Assembly (NCBI GenBank): GCA_964411425.1
Contig: CAYPKW010000006.1
Span: 1-64,000 of the forward strand
Length of the DNA stretch: 64,000 nt
Source: CAYPKW01 sp964411425
GTDB taxonomy: Bacteria; Pseudomonadota; Alphaproteobacteria; Dongiales; Dongiaceae
Reading direction: 5' to 3'
Positions 44,908 to 53,351 of the stretch are shown piece by piece. Made by a program: the position numbers and the translations under genes. The notes beneath the pieces are model-generated. The model was not told where the DNA came from and did not search any database. It saw only the letters and a program-made list of their open reading frames with translations. Every line of letters starts with the position of its first letter. The stretch's first letter is position 1.

Positions 44908-46119
44908 CTAGGCGGCGGGCGCCGGAATCTTCAGGCGAACCGCTAACAGGGCCGCGAGCGCGAGGGCGATCCCGATGCCGGCCACAGTGGCGCCCCAGCC
45001 GAGGCGGTCGAAGACTTGGCCCAGCACCAGGCTGCCGACGAGGCCGCCGAGGTAATAGGAGGCGAGATAGATGCCGCTGGCCGAGCCGCGGTCGCCGATG
45101 GCGGCGCGGCCGACGAAGCCGGTCGCCGCCGCCTGGGCGAAGAACGTGCCCACGGCGACCAGCGCCAACCCGGCCAGCACCGGAACGAGGCTCGGCACCA
45201 GCAGCAGCGGCAGGCCCGCGCCGGCCACCGCTAGCGCCGCCCAGAACGTCGGCCGCGTCCCCAGGCGCCGGGCCGTGCGGCCCGCCAATGGGGTGGTCAC
45301 GATCGAGGGCAAGAAGACGAAGTAGACGAGGCCTAGCGTCATCGCGCTGAGCGCGATCGGCGCCTGCGCCAGCACGAAATTCACGTAGGTGAAGGTGCCG
45401 ATGAACGCGAACAGGATGATGAAGCCGATGCCGAAGCTCGCGCGCAGCGCCTTGTTGCGGAAATGCTCGGCCCAGATGGCGAGCGAGGAGCTGGCGCAGG
45501 AGTGGGCCGGCGCCGGCGCGCAGCGATTGAGGCTCACATACACCAGGACCGCGCCGGCGAGGTTGAGCAGCGCGAAGAAATAGAAGTTCGGGGCCAGGCC
45601 AAGGGAATCGGCGATCGACGCCGACACCAGGCGGCCGACCAGGTTGCTGGCGACGTTGCCGGTGATGTAGGCGGCCAGCGCGCCGGTGGTCTCCTCGGCG
45701 CTGGTCTGCTCCGCCAGGTACGCCATGCTGAGCGTGAAGGCCGTGGCCATGCAGACGCCTTGCGCGATGCGTAAGGCCGTGAACAGGGCGAGGTCGGGCA
45801 TCGTGCCGAGCAGGAACGTCGGGATCGCCAGCAGGGTCAGGCTGGCGCAGATGCCGATGCGCTGGTCGATGCGCCGGCTGAAGAACGCCACCACGATGCC
45901 GGCGGCGGCCATGCCGATCGTGCTCGCGTTCACCGCGAAGCCCATGGCGGCCGGCGTCACGCCATAGGCCGCGGCCAGCGACGGCAGTATCGCCTGCGTC
46001 GCGAACAAGTCGACCAGCGTGAGGAAGGCCGCCAGCCCGACCACGATCGTGCGCAGCTGTGGGCGGTTGTCCGCCGCCTGCACCGAGGCCGAGGCCCCAA
46101 CTTCGATTGCGTTTGCCAT
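44908..46119 (-). CDS. MFS transporter
   Basis: The 403-residue protein has about 12 hydrophobic helices, starting after MANAIEVGASASVQAADNRPQL with TIVVGLAAFLTLVDLFATQAILPSLAAAYGVTPAAMGFAV. The MFS loop motif is VVAFFSRRIDQRIGI. It is of the drug/metabolite efflux (YnfM-like) type; the substrate is unknown. The frame is open upstream to 46821 through the cupin gene region, but the ATG at 46119 precedes the first helix and is preferred. Confidence 0.88.
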   Translation of the reverse strand: MANAIEVGASASVQAADNRPQLRTIVVGLAAFLTLVDLFATQAILPSLAAAYGVTPAAMGFAVNASTIGMAAAGIVVAFFSRRIDQRIGICASLTLLAIPTFLLGTMPDLALFTALRIAQGVCMATAFTLSMAYLAEQTSAEETTGALAAYITGNVASNLVGRLVSASIADSLGLAPNFYFFALLNLAGAVLVYVSLNRCAPAPAHSCASSSLAIWAEHFRNKALRASFGIGFIILFAFIGTFTYVNFVLAQAPIALSAMTLGLVYFVFLPSIVTTPLAGRTARRLGTRPTFWAALAVAGAGLPLLLVPSLVPVLAGLALVAVGTFFAQAAATGFVGRAAIGDRGSASGIYLASYYLGGLVGSLVLGQVFDRLGWGATVAGIGIALALAALLAVRLKIPAPAA

Positions 46120-46205
46120 CGCTTGTGCCTCCCTGTCGAGATGTCGGGCGGAGGCGTGACGCCCTGGCGGCGTCACGCTCCCGATTCCATCACTCTCGCC
46201 GGCGA

Positions 46206-46682
46206 TCAGCTGCCGTGGAAGATGTCGGTCGAAAGCAGGCGCGCGACGCCGGCGCCGTTGTTCTTCCACCAATGCGACTCGCCGTTCGATTCGGTCGACA
46301 CCTCGCCGGTCTTGTGTTCGATCGGCACCTTGCAGCCACTGCTGTATTCGGTGACCGTGCCTTCGAGGACGTAGATGAGGGCCGGCCGGTCGGCATGGCT
46401 GTGCCAGGGCACTTCGCCGCCCGGCTGGATCACGAGCAGGCGCGTGCGCAGCTGGCGCCCGTCCATGCCCGGAATCTCCTGCGCCAGGTCGACGTGGGCC
46501 AGCACCGTGTCCGTCACGTCCTTGGGCGCGGTTGCGCCCGGCTTCATGGCGTCGGTGGCCATCTGGTCGGCCGGGCATTCGCCCGCCATCGCCGCGCCCG
46601 AGGCAACGGCGATCGCGCCGACGACGGCGCCGGCCAATGAAAGGCCACGCCAGCAGGCCCGGCGTTTGCTGTCGATGATCAT
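46206..46682 (-). CDS. Periplasmic cupin-domain protein
   Basis: The 158-residue protein has a Sec signal peptide (RRACWRGLSLAGAVVGAIAVASGAAMA, cleavage near residue 33). One cupin barrel follows, with metal-type motif 1 in VPWHSHADRPALIYVLEGTVTEY and a second motif around SNGESHWWKNNG. It lies 86 bases upstream of the MFS transporter on the same strand, so the pair may act on a common compound. The enzymatic activity is unknown. Confidence 0.85.
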   Translation of the reverse strand: MIIDSKRRACWRGLSLAGAVVGAIAVASGAAMAGECPADQMATDAMKPGATAPKDVTDTVLAHVDLAQEIPGMDGRQLRTRLLVIQPGGEVPWHSHADRPALIYVLEGTVTEYSSGCKVPIEHKTGEVSTESNGESHWWKNNGAGVARLLSTDIFHGS

Positions 46683-46821
46683 AACCCTTCTCCTCCTTCA
46701 TGCTCCGCTGTGGCTGCGGCATAGGCCGCAGGTTAGGGAAGGGATGATCGCGGAACCCGCCCAGGGGCGGAAATGCCGGATATCTTTGGATTCGATAGCC
46801 GAGGGCTATCGTCGCCGCCAC

Positions 46822-47490
46822 TCACGTAGAGGGGCGTCTGCCGGGCAACCACGACGGCCGGCCCATGGCCTCGGCGTAGGCGGCGAACATGAGGTTGAAG
46901 CCCAGGCTGATGCGGACACTGGCGCTGCGGTTGGGAGCGACCGAGTGCGGCAGCCACGCGGGAAATATCAGCAGCGTGCCGTCCTCGACCTTGACCGCGA
47001 CCTGCTCGGTGTTCTCCGCGGTCAGCTCCCCGACCGGCGGGCGGATGATTCCGGCCTGCGGCCGCGGGTCGTGGAAATTGACAGTGTCGGCGCCCGGGTG
47101 CGTCCGCACGTAGTAGACGCCGCTGAGGTAGTTGTTCGGATGGCTGTGCTCGCGGTGCCCGGCGCCCGGGGCGTTGGCGTTGGCCCAGCAGCCGGTGATC
47201 CTGACGCCCTCGTGGCCGACCTTGAGGTACTCGAGGACCCGCTCGGCCGCCTCGTTGATGCAGTCGACGACCTCTCGGAACTTGTCCAGTTCGTGCAGTC
47301 CATGGTCCGACTGCCAGCTTTCCCCGGGCTTGAGCTGGGCGAACGGTGCCCCGATCTCGCCCAGCGTCCGCACGATCCCATCGTTGATCGACCGGCGGGC
47401 CGCGGGCCCGAGTTCCGCCTTCCACACGAACGTGGGGAACATGCGCAACACGTCGGAGTCGAGAAATCTTTGCTCGGGGCGCTTGGTCAT
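46822..47490 (-). CDS. 2OG-Fe(II) oxygenase-like protein (TIGR02466 type)
   Basis: The 222-residue protein contains MFPTFVWKAEL at the N-terminus, HREHSHPNNYLSGVYYVRTHPGADTVNFHDPRPQAG, and LLIFPAWLPHSVAPNRSASVRISLGFNLMF. These fit the putative 2-oxoglutarate/iron oxygenase family TIGR02466, with the His pair in HSHPN and WLPHSV and the Arg for 2-oxoglutarate in RISLGFN. The substrate is unknown. I chose the Met at 47490; a Met at 47529 is possible. Nothing indicates an operon with the dehydrogenase upstream, 39 bases away, other than the shared strand. Confidence 0.8.
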   Translation of the reverse strand: MTKRPEQRFLDSDVLRMFPTFVWKAELGPAARRSINDGIVRTLGEIGAPFAQLKPGESWQSDHGLHELDKFREVVDCINEAAERVLEYLKVGHEGVRITGCWANANAPGAGHREHSHPNNYLSGVYYVRTHPGADTVNFHDPRPQAGIIRPPVGELTAENTEQVAVKVEDGTLLIFPAWLPHSVAPNRSASVRISLGFNLMFAAYAEAMGRPSWLPGRRPST

Positions 47491-47529
47491 GATCCTTGCG
47501 AAGCGGCAACTCGGGTCGATGGCCGGCAA

Positions 47530-48621
47530 TCAGGGCAACAGGACCAGTTTGCCCACGAACTCCTTACGGAGAAACTCTTGCTGTGCCTGCACAATATCTT
47601 GCAACGGAAACGTCTTGGCCAGGACCGGCTGGATCTCGCCCCGTTCGATGTAACCGACGAGGTTCCGGAACACCTCGGCCTCCAGGACGGTGCAGCCTAG
47701 AAGCCGGAGATCCTTGAGATAAAGGGTTCGAAGGTCGAGCTCGACGATCGGCCCCGCGATGGCGCCCGACGCAGCGTACCTGCCTCCACGCCGCAGCACG
47801 CCGAGTAGCTGCGGCCAGTGCGCTCCGCCGACGACGTCGATAACGACGTCTATTGTTTCCGCTCCAAGTCGATCGAGCAAATTGTCATCGCGAAGGACGG
47901 TCCGCTCCGCCCCGAGAGATTCGACCCGTTCTGCCTTTGCGGCGCTCGTGACGGCAGTCACCCTGGTGCCGCGCCTTCTCGCAAGCTGTACCGCGGCCGA
48001 GCCAACCCCACCGGAGGCGCCGGTGATCAGGACTGATTCGCCTTGGGCGAGATCGGCTCGGGTGATCATGTTCTCGGCGGCTGAATAGGCGCAAGGAAAC
48101 GTCGCGAGCTCGGCATCGGAAAGGTTGCTCACGACCGGGTAGGCATGGACGGCCGGGACTTTCGCATATTCGGCGAAACCGCCATCGCATTCCGATCCCA
48201 GGTAGCGAGCTTCGTAGGGTTTCCAGCCAACGGGTTCGCGCAAGACAGGCTCGACAAGAACCCGCTGGCCTATTCGGGCTGCATCGACACCATGGCCGAC
48301 GGCGACGATCCGGCCGCAGACATCGGCCCCCTGAATGAGAGGGAATTTGCGCTCGCCGCCGGTCCAGCCCGCATCGCCGGGACTCGCCGCCGCGAAACCG
48401 GACATCCCGCCAGTGGCGGTTGTGCCCTCGGTAACGCCCTTCGAGTACCATCCCGTCCGCGTATTGATGTCCGTGTTGTTGATGCCGGCCGCCGCGACCC
48501 GGATCAGCACCTCCCCGGCCTGGGGCACGGGGACCGGTGCATCCAGGCGATACTCGAGCCGATCGAACCCGCCGTATCCATTGAGGAACACGGCCTTCAT
48601 CGCCTTTGGAATCTCGGCCAC
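47530..48621 (-). CDS. Medium-chain dehydrogenase/reductase, alcohol dehydrogenase-like
   Basis: The 363-residue protein starts MAEIPKAMKAVFLNGYGGFDRLEYR. It has a GroES-like N-terminal half and a Rossmann half with ESVLITGASGGVGSAAVQLARRRGTRVTAVTS. CAYSAAENMITRADLAQGE precedes the nucleotide fold. Structural-zinc cysteines are absent, so it is nearer to quinone-reductase/crotonyl-type enzymes than to classical zinc alcohol dehydrogenases. The substrate is not evident. A beta-hydroxyacid dehydrogenase gene lies 12 bases upstream on the same strand. Confidence 0.85.
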   Translation of the reverse strand: MAEIPKAMKAVFLNGYGGFDRLEYRLDAPVPVPQAGEVLIRVAAAGINNTDINTRTGWYSKGVTEGTTATGGMSGFAAASPGDAGWTGGERKFPLIQGADVCGRIVAVGHGVDAARIGQRVLVEPVLREPVGWKPYEARYLGSECDGGFAEYAKVPAVHAYPVVSNLSDAELATFPCAYSAAENMITRADLAQGESVLITGASGGVGSAAVQLARRRGTRVTAVTSAAKAERVESLGAERTVLRDDNLLDRLGAETIDVVIDVVGGAHWPQLLGVLRRGGRYAASGAIAGPIVELDLRTLYLKDLRLLGCTVLEAEVFRNLVGYIERGEIQPVLAKTFPLQDIVQAQQEFLRKEFVGKLVLLP

Positions 48622-48633
48622 GGAACGGTTCCC

Positions 48634-49545
48634 TCATTCTGCCAATGCGGCCGGAAAGCCCGCGGCGCGAAGATCGGTATGAAGAGCGTCCTCCAGGAGC
48701 TTCACCGCCATCGTCGACCAGGCCTCTCCGCCATAGGCCTCGCGGGCGCGGATGAAGGTCTGCATCGCCTGCGTTGCAAGATCGAGCGGCACGCCGAACT
48801 CGCGCCCGAAATTCATCGCGAAACCCAAATCCTTCAGCGCCAGGTCCATGGTGAAGCCGATATCGTAGCTGCCGTTGAGGATAAGTTGGCCCTCCGTCTC
48901 GTGCACGAAGCTGGTGCCCGAGCTCGCCTTGATCGCGTGAAACGCCTGGGCCAGATCGAGGCCGCCCCGCTTCGCCAGCATCAACGCCTCGCCGCAGGCA
49001 ATGAGGTGGATGAAGGCAAGCATGTTGGTGATGACCTTGATCGCCGACGCCGAGCCAAGGGGGCCCATATGAAAGATCTGGTCGCCCATTGCTTCGAGCG
49101 CGGGACGATGCGCGGCGAACAACGCTTCTTCGCCACCGGCCAGCACGGTGATCTTGCCGGCGGCGGCGAGATGTACCCCGCCGGTGACCGGTGCTTCGAG
49201 CGTCCCGACATTGGCTTGGCCGGCCAGCGCGGCAAGCCTGAGGATTTCGTCGCGGCCGAGCGTGCTCATCTCGATCCACGCGCCACCACTCTTGAACCCG
49301 GCAAGAATGCCATCGGGTCCCGCAAGCACCGCCTTGGAGACCCTGGGCGAAGGAAGGCAGGTCAGGACCGCGTCGCTCGCCTCTGCCACGGCCTTCGGGC
49401 TATCGCCCCACTTTGCACCCATCGCGAGGTGCCGGCCAGCGAGCTCACGGTTGATGTCGTGAACGCTGACCTTGAAACCACCTCTAAGCAGGCTTGCCGC
49501 GAGGTGGCCGCCCAAATGGCCCAGTCCGATGAATCCGTATCGCAT
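48634..49545 (-). CDS. NAD(P)-dependent beta-hydroxyacid dehydrogenase (3-hydroxyisobutyrate dehydrogenase-like)
   Basis: The 303-residue protein begins MRYGFIGLGHLGGHLAASLLRGG with a Rossmann motif. Other family motifs are VLTCLPSPRVSKAVL, EAPVTGGVHLAAAGKITVLAGG, and GSASAIKVITNMLAFIHLIACGEALMLAKRGG with the catalytic Lys. Such enzymes oxidise 3-hydroxyisobutyrate, tartronate semialdehyde or related acids. It lies between two alcohol dehydrogenase-type genes, suggesting a small catabolic operon. Confidence 0.9.
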   Translation of the reverse strand: MRYGFIGLGHLGGHLAASLLRGGFKVSVHDINRELAGRHLAMGAKWGDSPKAVAEASDAVLTCLPSPRVSKAVLAGPDGILAGFKSGGAWIEMSTLGRDEILRLAALAGQANVGTLEAPVTGGVHLAAAGKITVLAGGEEALFAAHRPALEAMGDQIFHMGPLGSASAIKVITNMLAFIHLIACGEALMLAKRGGLDLAQAFHAIKASSGTSFVHETEGQLILNGSYDIGFTMDLALKDLGFAMNFGREFGVPLDLATQAMQTFIRAREAYGGEAWSTMAVKLLEDALHTDLRAAGFPAALAE

Positions 49546-49562
49546 GCTGTGTCGGCCCCGGA

Positions 49563-50636
49563 TCAGAACAGGATGACGTTGCGCAGCGCGCCGCCGGCCG
49601 CGGCGATCGCGTCGTTGATCTCCTCGAGCCGGTAGCGGCCGCTGACCAGCTCGTCCAATTTCAGCCGGCCCTGCCGGTATAGGTCGACGATCATCGGGAT
49701 GTCCGTCTCGATGCGGGCCGAGCCCATCTTCGAACCGAGCACCCTCTGCCCCAGGTGAGCAAGCGTGCCCGGATCGAACGAGGCCATGACGCCCGAGGCC
49801 GGCATGCCGACCACGACCAGCGTGCCGCCGCGGGCGATGAGATCGAGGCCCTGCTCGACGACCTTGGGCGCGCCCACGGTCGCGAACGCGTAATCGACGC
49901 CGCGCCCGCCGGTAGCGTCGCGCACGGCTTTGCGCACGTCGTCGCGCCCGATCTTCACGGTGTGCGTGGCGCCGAACGCCTCCGCCGCGGAGAGCTTCTC
50001 GTCCGCGACGTCGATGGCGACGATGGTGCGGGCGCCGACGAGTGCTGCGGCCTGTACGCTATTGAGGCCGACGCCGCCGGTGCCGATGACGGCCACCGTG
50101 CTGCCGGCTGGAACGGCGGCGGTGTTGAGGACGGCGCCCACGCCGGTCAGCACGGCGCAGGCGACGAGCGCCGCCGATGCGAGCGGCACGTCCTTGCCGA
50201 CGGCGACGACCTGCGAGGCGTGCAGCACGGCGGCCTCGGCGAAGGCGCCGGTCCGCAGGCCCTGCCTGATGGGCGCGCCGTCCTTGGCGGCGAGCGGCCC
50301 CTTGCGGTCGAGCGCGAACTCGGCTTCGCACTGCACCTGCGCGCCTCGCACGCAATGCCGGCAGCGCCCGCAGTGCCGCACCAGGGTCGCGATCACGTGA
50401 TCGCCGGGCTCGAGCCCGTTGACCCCGGCGCCGACGGCCTCGACGATGCCGGCCGCCTCATGGCCGTAGACGGCCGGCAACTCGCCGCCCCACGCCCCTT
50501 GCAGGGAGAAGATGTCGGAATGGCAGATGGCGCATGCCTTGATCCTCAGCGCCACCTCGCCTGGGCCCGGCGGCGCAAGGTCCAGCTCCTCGATGACGAG
50601 CGGCTGGCCGAAGGCGCGGCAGACGGCGGCTTTCAT
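49563..50636 (-). CDS. Zinc-dependent alcohol dehydrogenase
   Basis: The 357-residue protein has the catalytic zinc ligands in KACAICHSDIFSLQG and YGHEAAGIVEAVG, and structural-zinc cysteines in CGRCRHCVRGAQVQCE. The Rossmann motif is VAVIGTGGVGLNSVQAAALVGA. It belongs to the NAD(P)-dependent class III-like alcohol dehydrogenases. The substrate is unknown. It is the first gene of the probable run 50636 to 47530 on the minus strand. Confidence 0.92.
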   Translation of the reverse strand: MKAAVCRAFGQPLVIEELDLAPPGPGEVALRIKACAICHSDIFSLQGAWGGELPAVYGHEAAGIVEAVGAGVNGLEPGDHVIATLVRHCGRCRHCVRGAQVQCEAEFALDRKGPLAAKDGAPIRQGLRTGAFAEAAVLHASQVVAVGKDVPLASAALVACAVLTGVGAVLNTAAVPAGSTVAVIGTGGVGLNSVQAAALVGARTIVAIDVADEKLSAAEAFGATHTVKIGRDDVRKAVRDATGGRGVDYAFATVGAPKVVEQGLDLIARGGTLVVVGMPASGVMASFDPGTLAHLGQRVLGSKMGSARIETDIPMIVDLYRQGRLKLDELVSGRYRLEEINDAIAAAGGALRNVILF

Positions 50637-50958
50637 GGCTTCATCCCTGATCTTTCCGCCGGAGTGTGAGGTTCGCCGCGGAGGATTCCAACGAGAATTG
50701 ACAAGCGCAGCTCGTTGCGTCCCACCCTCACCTCCCCGGCGCGATGCGGCGGTCGGGGCCGCCGCGACCGACCCTTAGGCTAATTCCTCCACAGCCCGCC
50801 GCACCGGCTGGGATCGCTTTGCCGCTATGGTCGCCGGCTATGACCTGAGCCCCAAGTTTCATCCGGCGGGAGGTAGAATCCGTTCCCGATTTGAACCGTT
50901 CTGGCTCGGTTGGGCAACGGGACGGGGTGCGAAGCCCCCGGTCGAGTGCAGCGGCCAA
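50637..50958. other. Intergenic region without a recognised gene
   Basis: These 322 bases separate the zinc alcohol dehydrogenase start from the stop of the membrane protein gene upstream. Short frames exist on both strands but none has family similarity. It presumably contains the promoter of the dehydrogenase run. No clear hairpin-plus-T terminator was seen. Confidence 0.6.
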
Positions 50959-51924
50959 TCACGTATAGACGTACAGATGCGAGAGCCACTTCTTGACTTC
51001 GTTGCGGTGCTCCGGCGATTGGACCGTATCGCTTGGCAGGACGACGCGGACGAAAAGAACGATGTTGAGGGAGGATACGAAGAAGTACTGCTCGTTGATG
51101 AAGTATCTTTTATGCCGCCGGTTGTTAACCGTTACGTCGTAGATCGTCGTCCGCAGCTCGCAGTAAACCACGTTGTCCAGTTTCTCGATTTTTTCGACGT
51201 GAACGTTTGTATTTCTCGTGGTGCGGGAAAATTCGATCTGCCAATGCAGCCGCTCGATAATCAGGCGGCCGACATCGCTCCCGTCGCTGATTTGCTTGAC
51301 CAGATCGTCGTATTGGGCCTGGGGCATGATCTCCCGAACGTCTTCCCACGTTTTCAGTTGGGTCTCGGCGTGCCTGGCCGGGTCGATGGGCTGGACGAAG
51401 ACGAAGGGATAGAGACTCCGATAGAAAGCGTGCCCTTCGACCGCGACCGGCTCGCTGACCTTCCAGAGATAGATCGCGGGGTTGAGTTTTTCGCGGTCGT
51501 GGACGGCAGTCGGCGCCGGGCGGCCGACGAGGGAATCGCGTACCACGGCTTCCGTCGTGGTCTCGAAGACCCAGGGCGGGTGCGGCCGGGCCGCGTAGAA
51601 CCGTCCTTCTTCGAAGGGCTGCGCCTCGGGGTCCGCGGGAGCGACGGTGCGGTCGGTCAGAAGCCGGGATTTCAAGTCGATGACGTATTCGCCGACTAGC
51701 CCCAACTTCAGGTTTTGAAGCTCGCGTTCGAGCTGTGCGACCTCGGCTTCGTGGCGGCTGTCCTCTATGTAATTGACGACGCCGTAAGTTGCGCCGGCGA
51801 CGGTGGCCGCAAATCCAACAAGCGCGGTCACGAGGTTGTTCTCGATGCGCTCGCGAAGGCTCGGGCGTTCGCCCGGCTCGGCGCGCGCCGACTTCGTGCG
51901 CTGCTGCTTCTTCGAAGCGGTCAC
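50959..51924 (-). CDS. Uncharacterised single-pass membrane protein with coiled coil
   Basis: The 321-residue protein starts at a GTG and begins with a basic, soluble stretch (TASKKQQRTKSARAE). One membrane helix follows (NLVTALVGFAATVAGATYGVVNYI, about residues 29-52), then a charged coiled coil (RHEAEVAQLERELQNLKLGL). The mixed alpha/beta domain contains WVFETTTEAVVRDSLVGRP, YPFVFVQPIDPARHAETQLKTWED and RYFINEQYFFVSSLNIVLFVRVVLP. I do not recognise the family. Its start overlaps the stop of the small Cys-rich gene (GTGA), so the two are coupled. The frame stays open to 52206 in a shadow of that gene. Confidence 0.65.
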   Translation of the reverse strand: MTASKKQQRTKSARAEPGERPSLRERIENNLVTALVGFAATVAGATYGVVNYIEDSRHEAEVAQLERELQNLKLGLVGEYVIDLKSRLLTDRTVAPADPEAQPFEEGRFYAARPHPPWVFETTTEAVVRDSLVGRPAPTAVHDREKLNPAIYLWKVSEPVAVEGHAFYRSLYPFVFVQPIDPARHAETQLKTWEDVREIMPQAQYDDLVKQISDGSDVGRLIIERLHWQIEFSRTTRNTNVHVEKIEKLDNVVYCELRTTIYDVTVNNRRHKRYFINEQYFFVSSLNIVLFVRVVLPSDTVQSPEHRNEVKKWLSHLYVYT

Positions 51925-52238
51925 TGCACTTGGCCCTGGACCGGGCCGTAGGGCGTGGGACAGAAGCACGCCGACCCGATCGGCAGCGGATAGAGGAGCG
52001 TGCATGACCCGTAGTAGGTGACGCAGACTGACGAGACCTGAGCCAGCAGGACCGGAGCTTCGCCCTGCGCCCGCGGCGTGGACAGTGAGGGAGGCGGGCT
52101 CGCGCGAGCCACCGCGAGCGCACCCGCCGCGCACGGCGCCGGACCCCCAAGCAGGTCGCAGGGCCCCGCGACACCGAGGAGCCCATAGACAACCCCCAAG
52201 ACGCACAAGCTACCGGCGGTCGAAAACAGCCGAAACAT
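51921..52238 (-). CDS. Small secreted Cys-rich protein
   Basis: The 105-residue protein has a hydrophobic N-terminal signal (FRLFSTAGSLCVLGVVYGLLGVAG). Its C-terminal 36 residues contain four cysteines in two CxC/CxxC-like groups: SVCVTYYGSCTLLYPLP and GSACFCPTPYGPVQGQ. This pattern resembles small uncharacterised exported proteins seen in other proteobacteria. The ATG at 52238 follows GGAG; a TTG at 52247 is also in frame. It is translationally coupled to the membrane protein gene downstream. Confidence 0.6.
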   Translation of the reverse strand: MFRLFSTAGSLCVLGVVYGLLGVAGPCDLLGGPAPCAAGALAVARASPPPSLSTPRAQGEAPVLLAQVSSVCVTYYGSCTLLYPLPIGSACFCPTPYGPVQGQVQ

Positions 52239-52247
52239 TATCTCCAA

Positions 52248-52541
52248 GGCGCACGGTCGGGGCAGACAGGCGTGACTGGAACCATACGCCCGGCCGGGAG
52301 AATGTCAAACGCATCCGTGGATTCCACCAACCGAAGGGGGCTGTCGCCTTTCTTGGGCGTGCGCTCTTGGATCAGGACGAGATCCACTGGCTGGATGACG
52401 CCGGCCGCTTTCGAAGGGGAAAAAGGGACATGAAAGTTTTCGCCGCGGCTTTTCGTGTCGGATCGGCGGCCAGGGCGCGCCGGCGTCGTGGCCAAGGGGC
52501 ACGCACGTGCGTCTGGCCGCGCTAGGGTCTACGACGGCGCC
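52248..52541. other. Intergenic region without a recognised gene
   Basis: About 290 bases lie between the small secreted gene and the comM remnant. Frames exist but encode nothing family-like, and no terminator or repeat was seen. It marks the left boundary of the duplicated block. Confidence 0.5.
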
Positions 52542-52742
52542 TCGCTTCGCGATCTCGGTTGACCCCTCCGCCGGTGGCGGGAGCGTGAGGTGGGCCAGAC
52601 TGACCGCCGGCACGTCGACGTGGCAGTCGATGCGGTCGAAGAGGGGCCCCGAGACGCGCGCCTGGTAGTCCTCGGCGCAGCGCGGCTGGCGCGAGCAGCC
52701 GAGCGCGCCGTCGCCCAGATAGCCGCAGCGGCACGGGTGCAT
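52542..52742 (-). pseudogene. comM (Mg-chelatase-like ATPase) 3' remnant, copy 1
   Basis: About 67 codons match the C-terminal part of ComM/YifB: HPCRCGYLGDGALGCSRQPRC, QARVSGPLFDRIDCHVDVPAV, and PPPAEGSTEIAKR. A complete ComM has about 500 residues; both the ATPase core upstream and the C-terminal domain downstream are missing. The reading frame stays open to 52305, but those residues are not ComM-like. A longer sister copy lies at 61448-61939 in the same orientation and begins at the same residue. Confidence 0.8.
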
Positions 52743-52794
52743 TGCCTTTCTGCCACTCGGCCCTATCGCCCTGAAATCATACGAAAGAAGCCGT

Positions 52795-53140
52795 ACAAAG
52801 AGAATCCAAGAAACGCTCGGCGAGCACCTTTACAAGCAGCGTTTCGAACTGCGCCTTTTCCAGCATGAGGTCGCTTTCCAGCTTGGGGTCGGCCCGTTCA
52901 CATACCTCATCTGGGAGAAGGATCAGCTGGAGCCTGACATGAGAATAGTGCCACGCATCATCGGGCACCTCGGGTAGGATCCTTTGCCGCAGCCGAAGAC
53001 CCTCGGAGAACAAATCAAGACTAAACGTCGGCGCTTCGGCCTCAGTCAGGAGCAGGCGGCCACCTCCGCAACCGTCCTGCGCCGCCGGTGGCAGGCAGCC
53101 CGGCCCGGGATGCGGGCGTGCCGGAGCTGCCGGAGAACCC
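52795..53140 (+). pseudogene. Double-HTH regulator pseudogene, copy 1
   Basis: In one frame this translates as QETLGEHLYKQRFELRLFQH, LGVGPFTYLIWEKDQLEPDM and PRIIGHLG, then a TAG at 52975-52977, followed by DPLPQPKTLGEQIKTKRRR and FGLSQEQAATSA. The intact sister gene at 61995-62378 has GFLGYDPF where this copy has HLG-stop-DPL, so a Tyr codon became TAG. The ATG of the sister copy is AAA/AAG here, with one extra base near the start. The gene is therefore inactive, although two HTH units are still visible. Confidence 0.8.
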
Positions 53141-53351
53141 CGTCACCCGGCCGGGTTCTGTGGCTGCTCGGGAGCCATCGGCTCCTTTGCCGGGAGCGGA
53201 GACGGGTCGCATTGCCGATTGCGCCCGATACAACAATCCTGTGTAATTGTAGCAACATGCGCTGAGAACGCATGGGAATGGCGCGGTCGCGGTGCCGATG
53301 ACTGTTGATGTTGGATTCGTAGTGCCGTCCGTGTAACTCTGCCGAGTTCGG

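Noticed and set aside
48145..49635. Plus-strand frame of 496 codons opposite two dehydrogenase genes
   Set aside because: Antisense to two well-supported enzymes; no family similarity.
52777..53013. Minus-strand frame over the HTH pseudogene
   Set aside because: It is opposite a sequence clearly homologous to the intact double-HTH gene.
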